From the NCBI GenBank assembly GCA_013339895.1, contig JABACO010000002.1:4855235-4919234 (forward strand): 64,000 bases of DNA. Reading direction: 5' to 3'. The notes beneath the pieces were generated by a model. It searched no databases, was not told where the DNA came from, and worked only from the letters and a program-made list of their open reading frames with translations. This DNA is from Ephydatia muelleri. Its lineage: Eukaryota; Porifera; Demospongiae; Spongillida; Spongillidae. Below are positions 55,901-64,000 of the stretch, piece after piece. Numbering within the stretch: position 1 is the first letter of the stretch; each line of letters opens with the position of its first letter. The position numbers and the translations under genes were made by a program.

Positions 55901-58900
55901 GCCTTCTCACTTCTATGCCTGTGTGCAAGTTTTTGCAAGCACGTTCATCTGTCACGCACCACTCCCGCAAGCCTCTGTTCAGATTCTTTGAAGTTTTGTG
56001 ATGATGAGGTTCGATCTTGCCTCTCCTCATGTCTAGCTGTAGACATCCCCGATCCCAATTGGACACAGGCTCAACTCAGTCCCAGTATGGGAGGTTTTGG
56101 TCTTCTTTCGTTATCAGGGCACTCCCCTGCAGCTTTCATCTCCTTTTTGGCTGCTTCGGGGTTTGGTAATCTTGATAATGTTCACTTGCAGCAGGCAGTT
56201 ACCTGTTTCAACTCTCAGGTGTCTCCCAGGATGCTATCACAATTGAGGCGATACTTGATTCTCATCCACCTCAAAGTAGCTTGTCTAAAAAGGTAGATGG
56301 GCTTGCCTTCCAATCTTTACTGTCCTCCTCCTCCCAAGTTAATAAGGCACGTCGCCTTTCAGTTTCAGCCCCCTTTGCTGGTTCTTGGATATCTACTATT
56401 CCCTCCCCAGGTTTGAACTTACATTTGGACTCGGCAGAATGTCAGATGTCTCTCAGATGGTGGCTTGGTCTGAACACAGCAGGAGATTCCTGTTGCCCTT
56501 TTTGCCCGGACACGGTCCTTGAACCCCTAGGACATAATGCAGTTTCTTGTAGGCATGGAGGTTTCGTGGTCACTCAGCACAACCTCCTGCGTGACATCCT
56601 GGTCGCCGGGCTCACCTCTCTGTGAAGATATAGGTCGGTTACGGCTTGAGCAAGGAGAACATCAACTCTCGCCCAGCAGACATCCTTGTTCAGAGTTGGG
56701 ACAGAGGCCACCCGGCTGCTTTCAATGTCACCGTCACCTCACCCCTTACCCCTGCCATCCTAAACATATCTAGTATCTATGAGGGTGCAGCTGGTCGTGT
56801 TGTTGCTGAAGCCAGGAGACACACAACCAATGATGCAAAGTGCCAGGATTTGGGGTGGTTGTGCATTCCTCTGGCAGTGGAGACGTATGGCAATTGGGGG
56901 AAGGAGGCACATGAAGCTTTTAATCGTCTCGCATCGTTACTTGCCTTTGGTCAGACCAGCCATAAGTCAGGCCTTCTGTTGGAGATATATAGCCATGTAA
57001 ATATGTCTCTCGTCAGGTCTATTGCCAGGGCCATCTTGGGACGAGCTCTAGTGTAGGTTTAAAGCATAGGATAGAACGTACATTTTTAGTGACAAAAATA
57101 ATAATAATTCATGTATTGTCTTGTATATCTTGTCTTTATTTCAAACACAGAAATATTATTATTCACATATTAAAAAAATATAATAGAAATAAAAAAAACA
57201 TGACACACACATACAGCAAGATCAGTAGTCCATTGCATCGACCTGCATGTCTGCCACCTGTGCAAGGATAGCCCTGGCATTTGCTCTCACAAGCACAATG
57301 CTCAGTCTGCCATATAGATCCCCCAAAACTTGGGATTTGCTACAATTTGTGAGGATGGCTTCGCGCATGGCTGTGCAGGAGAAAAACATGGCGGACAACT
57401 ATTTTATAACTGTCATGCATCAGGTGGGTGTGGTGGCAAAGGGCGTGGTCAGATTGGGCGAGGCTTGTTTGTTCGTGACTTACATGTAGTTTCAGTTGTT
57501 CATATTAGTGTGCATTTGATGTCTTTATTTGTAACTGTTCATACAAATACGCCTATTCTTTGTTTCTCCAACTATAACTATTTGCTCGTGATGGGGTAGA
57601 GAAAACTCGAATATAAAAAGTGGCGAATCTCACGCAATTTGTGCCTATATAACGGTACAATAAGGTTGTACATGTATTCTTACAATCATTTGTGCACACC
57701 TCTCAACCCATGGTGCTACTCAGTCCTTATCAAGTTACATCTATCTTGAAAGAAGCTGGACCAACATGCAGAGAGTGTCTGAACATGTACAAAGAAATTG
57801 ACATTCTGGCAGCTAACAATTATGCTGTTAAGATCATTCAAGAATGTTCAAATATCATTGCAGTCCCAATTAAAGCAATAATAGCTAAGTCGATGGTAGT
57901 TGTTATTGACAATGTTAACAGATATTTAGTTAGGCAACCAAACATGTTTGAACACATTTGAACTATAGTTTTATCTCATTTGGATATGTTTTAATGAACA
58001 CGATGACTTCATAACTTCTTGGCAAGACATGGCAAGACTTTCCAAGTCATGGTAATGCTTGGCAAGTCTTGGCAAGACTTCACGATAATTTTTCTTAGGG
58101 AGATCAATCCTCCTCAATGGGAACACATCAAGCATCGCCAGTTGATCCCCATCGGAGAGGTGGGCATCTATAAGAATACAATGCATATATTATCAGAGAG
58201 TGTGTGCTAACACATACACGTGTACTAACCTTAAACAGATCAATCCTCCTCAATGAGAACACATCATGCATCGCCAGTTGAGCCCCATCGGAGAGGTGGG
58301 CATCTATAAGAATGCAATACATACATTATCGGAGAGTGTGTGCTAACACATACACATGTACTGACATTAAACAGATCAATCCTCCTCAGTGGGAACACAT
58401 CAAGCATCGCCAGTTGATCCCCATCGAAGAGGTGGGCATCTATAAGAATACAGAGAGTGTGTGCTAACACATACACGTGTACTAACCTTAAACAGATCAA
58501 TCCCCATCAATGAGAACACATCATGCATCGCCAGTTGAGCCCCATCGGAGAGGTGGGCATCTATAAGAATACAATACATGTATTATCAGAGAGTGTGTGC
58601 TAACACATACACGTGTACTAACCTTAAACGGATCAATCCTCCTCAATGGGAACACATCAAGCATCGCCAGTTGATCCCCATCGGAGAGGTGGGCATCTAT
58701 AAGAATCCCGTGGATTGAAATACATTTGGATTGGTAAATAATCCAAATATTTAACACATTAGCGTTGGATTGAAAAACAATCCTACGATTTTGGATTGAA
58801 ATAATTTGGATTGATGTTTATGCCTTAGTAAATATAGTGCCACGCATTTCAAGACTTTGATTTGATATTGGATCCGCTCATTTCAAGTGGTATTAACGTA

Positions 58901-61900
58901 AGGATTCGGATAATTACAAAGTGTTTCCCCCCCCCCCCCCCCCCCCATACCAGTGGCCCTGATTTATTCCTACGGTCTACCCTTTCTCTCCTTTCTACAC
59001 TCACACATACCCCATACATAAATATTATTCATGAGTATATACAATCATGTAGAATAAATAATTGATGAATAAATAAATGAGTCAGTCTTGTACCCTTTTC
59101 CTCACAAAGACTACCTTGAAGTTATATCCGGTTCCACTTCCAGCTTATACTATTGGTGTGGAATGTAGTGAAAATTTTACTCACACTTAAACAAACTCAC
59201 AATATAGCCGTATTTTTCATCATCCAGGTCAGGGGCAAAATGTACCCTCTGACATGAAGCAACTCATCAAACAAACTGTTTACAGCAACTATATGTGCTT
59301 ACCTTTTTGGGAGGGGTGGGTGGGGGCGGTGGTACATCTAAATTATAAGGGTGAGAACACAGCAATATTTGACTCAGTACAAAAATCATACGGAACACTC
59401 AAAAAGCACCTTATAGTTGTCAGCCCCTGGCAGCAATTACCATTAATTTCGTAATTGCTGTGTTTCTTCGTGGGGTTTCTATAAGGACTTGTGTTTTGTC
59501 AAGCACACAGCCAATAAATTTGTGACGTAAGGTCCGTTACATATGGACATTGTGGGCGTGTAAACAAATACACGTGACCCTATATAAACGTCATAAGAAA
59601 CATATTATTGCTAAAAAAAAAAAAGAAACATATGAACGTCACGTGCGCGCCCACATTTCTAATGGTTCACTATGGAACGTAGTGCGTCATAATTAATCAC
59701 TTGTACGGACAAATGCGGTGCAGCACGACAGGGCATGAACCATACAGAGGACTCCCCCCAAGCGGAATGCGCCCCGCCCCCCCCCCCCCCCCCCCCCCCC
59801 CCCACCGCTTAGAAGTTAGCCCAACATTTCTTTGCCGCACATTCCATACCAATTACCACGTATACTTTGGCCGCACGGCCGCATTGCGTCATTAATATCG
59901 TCAGATACGCTACTGTTGAAAATTAAAGATCTGACACTTAGACTCTTTCTGCAAATCGTTACTGCAACAGAACGATGCTACTCTAAACATGACATGCCTG
60001 TGTTTGTGCCATGTCATAGACCCTCCTCTTTATGGACAGGAGAGGTTCAAGTGTGCATTCATAGGGACAGTTTTAAGAGTTGCATGCCCCCAACCAAATA
60101 AATCAAAATACAGGTGAGGCTGCACTACTGAGACATCACACACAGCCCACATGACATGCTTGTGCATGTGACACGCCCTTGGCCCCTCCCCTTTTTGAAC
60201 AGGAGAGGTTCAAGTGTGCATGCATAGAAACAATTATAAGAGTTGCATGCCCCCAACCAAATAAATCAAAATACAGGTGAGGCTGCACTACTGAGACATC
60301 ACACACAGCCCACATGACATGCTTGTGCATGTGACACGCCCTTGGCCCCTCCCCTTTTAGAACAGGAGAGGTTCAAGTGTGCATTCTTGGGAACAATTTT
60401 AAGAGTTGCATGCCCCCAACCAAACAAACCAAAATACAGGTGAGGCTGCACTACTGAGACATCACACACAGCCCACATGACATGCCTATGCTAGTGGCAC
60501 GCCCTTGGCCCCTCCCCTTTTTGAACAGGAGAGGTTCAAGTGTGCATACATAGAGTTGCATGCCCCCAAACCAAACAAACCAAAATACAGGTGAGGCTGC
60601 ACTATTCAGACATCACACACAGCCCACATGACATGCTTGTGCATGTGACACGCCCTTGGCCCCTCCCCTTTTTGAACAGGAGAGGTTCAAGTGTGCATAC
60701 ATAGGGAAGTTTAAGAGTTGCATGCCCCCAACCAAATAAATCAAAATACAGGTGAGGCTGCACTACTCAGACATCACACACAGCCCACATGACATGCTTG
60801 TGCATGTGACACGCCCTTGGCCCCTCCCCTTTAAGAACAGGAGAGGTTCTAGTGTGCATACATAGGAACAATTTAAAGAGTTGCATGCCCCCAAACCAAA
60901 CAAACCAAAATACAGGTGAGGCTGCACTACTGAGACATCACACACAGCCCACATGACATGCCTATGCAAGTGGCACGCCCTTGGCCCCTCCCCTTTTTGA
61001 ACAGGAGAGGTTCAAGAGTGCATACATAGGAATAATTTTAACAGTTGCAAGCCCCCAACCAAACAAACCAAAATACAGGTGAGGCTGCACTACTGAGACA
61101 TCACACACAGCCCACATGACATGCCTATGCTAGTGGCACGCCCTTGGCCCCTCCCCTTTTTGAACAGGAGAGGTTCAAGTGTGCATACATAGGGACAATT
61201 TTAAGAGTTGCATACCCCCAACCAAACAAACCAAAATACAGGTGAGGCTGCACTACTCAGACATCACACACAGCCCACATGACATGCCTATGCTAGTGGC
61301 ACGCCCTTGGCCCCTCCCCTTTTAGAACAGGAGAGGTTCAAGTGTGCATACATAGGAACAATTTTAAGAGTTGCATGCCCCCAAACCAAACAAACCAAAA
61401 TACAGGTGAGGCTGCACTACTGAGACATCACACACAGCCCACATGACATGCCTATGCAAGTGGCACGCCCTTGGCCCCTCCCCTTTTTGAACAGGAGAGG
61501 TTCAAGTGTGCATACATAGGAATAATTTTAACAGTTGCAAGCCCCCAACCAAACAAACCAAAATACAAGTGAGGCTGCACTACTGAGACATCACACACAG
61601 CCCACATGACATGCCTCTGCTAGTGGCACGCCCTTGGCCCCTCCCCTTTTTGAACAGGAGAGGTTCAAGTGTGCATGCATAGGAACAAGTTTAAGAGTTG
61701 CATACCCCCAACCAAACAAACCAAAATACAGGTGAGGCTGCACTATTCAGACATCACACACAGCCCACATGACATGCCTCTGCTAGTGACACGCCCTTGG
61801 CCCCTCCCCTTTTTGAACAGGAGAGGTTCAAGTGTGCATACATAGGGACAATTATAAGAGTTGCATGCCCCCCAACCAAACAAACCAAAATACAGGTGAG

Positions 61901-64000
61901 GCTGCACTACTGAGACATCACACACAGCCCACATGACATGCCTATGCTAGTGGCACACCCTTGGCCCCTCCCCTTTTTGAACAGGAGAGGTTCAAGTGTG
62001 CATACATAGGAATAATTTTAACAGTGGCAAGCCCCCAACCAAACAAACCAAAATACAGGTGAGGCTGCACTACTCAGACATCACACACAGCCCACATGAC
62101 ATGCTTGTGCATGTGACACGCCCTTGGCCCCTCCCCTTTTTGAACAGGAGAGGTTCAAGTGTGCATACATAGAAACAATTTTAAGAGTTGCATGCCCCCA
62201 ACCAAACAAACCAAAATACAGGTGAGGCTGCACTACTGAGACATCACACACAGCTGACATGACATGCCTATGCTAGTGGCACGCCCTTGGCCCCTCCCCT
62301 TTTTGAACAGGAGAGGTTCAAGTGTGCATACATAGGGACAATTTTAAGAGTTGCATACCCCCAACCAAACAAACCAAAATACAGGTGAGGCTGCACTACT
62401 CAGACATCACACACAGCCCACATGACATGCCTATGCTAGTGGCACGCCCTTGGCCCCTCCCCTTTTTGAACAGGAGAGGTTCAAGTGTGCATACATAGGA
62501 ACAATTTTAAGAGTTGCATTCCCCCAAACCAAACAAACCTAAATACAGGTGAGGCTGCACTACTGAGACATCACACACAGCCCACATGACATGCCTATGC
62601 AAGTGGCACGCCCTTGGCCCCTCCCCTTTTTGAACAGGAGAGGTTCAAGTGTACATACATAGGAATAATTTTAACAGTTGCAAGCCCCCAACCAAACAAA
62701 CCAAAATACAAGTGAGGCTGCACTACTGAGACATCCCACACAGCCCACATGACATGCCTATGCAAGTGGCACGCCCTTGGCTCCTCCCCTTTTTGAACAG
62801 GAGAGGTTCAAGTGTGCATACATAGAAACAATTTTAACAGTTGCAAGCCCCCAACCAAACAAACCAAAATACAGGTGAGGCTGCACTACTCAGACATCAC
62901 ACACAGCCCACATGACATGCCAAATGCCAGTGGCACGCCCTTGGCCCCTCCCCTTTACTATGCATGCACACTTGAACCTCTCCTGTTCAAAAAGGGGAGG
63001 GGCCAAGGGCATGCCACTAGCATAGGCATGTCATGTGGGCTGTGTGTGATGTCTGAATAGTGCAGCCTCACCTGTATTTTGGTTTGTTTGGTTGGGGGTA
63101 TGCAACTCTTAAAATTGTCCCTATGTATTGCACACTTGAACCTCTCCTGTTCAAAAAGGGGAGGGGTCAAGGGTGTGCCACTAGCATAGGCATGTCATGT
63201 GGGCAGTGTGTGATGTCTCAGTAGTGCAGTCTCACCTGTATTTTGGTTTGTTTGGTTGGGGGGTTGGGGGTATGCAACTCTTAAACTTGTTCCTATGCAT
63301 GCACACTTGAACCTCTCCTGTTCAAAACGGGGAGGGGCCAAGGGCGTGCCACTTGCATAGGCATGTCATGTGGGCTGTGTGTGATGTCTCAGTAGTGCAG
63401 CCTCACCTGTAGTTTGGTTTGTTTGGTTGGGGGGTATGCAACTCTTATAATTGTCCCTATATATGCACACTTGAACCTCTCCTGTTCAAAAAGGGGAGGG
63501 GCCAAGGGCGTGCCACTAGCAGAGGCATGTCATGTGGGCTGTGTGTGATGTCTGAGTAGTTCAGCCTCACCTGTATTTTGGTTTGTTTGGTTGGGGGTAT
63601 GCAACTCTTTAAATTGTTCCTATGTATGCACACTTGAACCTCTCCTGTTCAAAAAGGGGAGGGGCCAAGGGCGTGCCACTAGCATAGGCATGTCATGTGG
63701 GCTGTGTGTGATGTCTGAGTAGTGCAGCCTCACCTGTATTTTGGTTTGTTTGGTTGGGGGGTATGCAACTCTTATGATTGTCCCTATGTATGCACATATG
63801 AACCTCTCCTGTTCAAAAAGGGGAGGGGCCAAGGGCGTGCCACTAGCATAGGCATGTCATGTGGGCTGTGTGTGATGTCTCAGTAGTGCAGCCTCACCTG
63901 TATTTTGGTTTGTTTGGTTGGGGGTATGCAACTCTTTAAATTGTCCCTATGTATGCACACTTGAACCTCTCCTGTTCTAAAAGGGGAGGGGCCAAGGGCG

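Overview
This window is animal nuclear DNA: split genes with GT..AG introns, secreted and membrane proteins (Reeler, EGF-like, fibronectin III-like and seven-helix types), and a heavy load of transposons and satellites. The gene content suggests an early-branching marine invertebrate. A sponge is my best guess, from the GKTHLK-type P-loop protein fragment, the EGF/Reeler genes and the seven-helix receptor, but that is inference; nothing here fixes the species.

The left half is organised by a large direct segmental duplication. Copy 1 runs from the window edge to 19016 and copy 2 from about 26340 to 35357. Both copies contain, in the same order, a minus-strand Reeler/EGF gene, a small plus-strand split gene, a minus-strand seven-helix receptor and a long non-coding tail. 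Copy 1 alone carries a 5.75-kb block (about 3537-9289) with an intact seven-exon GH25-type lysozyme gene. Copy 1 alone also carries a 4.8-kb decayed Ginger-like DNA transposon (14146-18976), whose empty site is preserved in copy 2. Decay is reciprocal: the Reeler/EGF gene reads cleanly in copy 1 and is broken at three or more places in copy 2, while the receptor is intact in copy 2 and frameshifted in copy 1. Between the copies (19017-26330) lies a plus-strand single-pass membrane protein gene whose last coding exon is split by a full-length Ty3/gypsy element (21366-25739, identical 116-bp LTRs, ACTGG duplicated).

Right of the duplication, an unrecognised minus-strand multi-exon gene (36218-42811) with an acidic 8-residue tandem repeat is split in its repeat exon by a second full-length Ty3/gypsy element (37367-41739, ATCAT duplicated). 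In both interrupted genes the host frame continues exactly across the insertion. Next come short tandem repeats, a decayed integrase-like gene, and a decayed P-loop NTPase gene interrupted by a 5'-truncated third gypsy lineage (about 46960-48917).

From 50.4 to 57.1 kb there is a CACTA-like non-autonomous element with TTTAC-rich ends, containing a 1.2-kb hAT-like element with a perfect 8-bp target duplication. It is followed by a broken non-LTR retrotransposon (reverse transcriptase plus a probable C-terminal restriction-like nuclease). The last 6 kb hold an array of repeated exon-like units and then a roughly 163-bp satellite with a three-unit higher-order pattern. The satellite flips orientation at about 62958 and runs off the right edge.

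Expected working genes are the Reeler/EGF protein of copy 1, the lysozyme, the receptor of copy 2, and the two membrane/acidic-repeat genes on any allele lacking the gypsy insertions. Everything else recognisable is mobile-element or decayed sequence.
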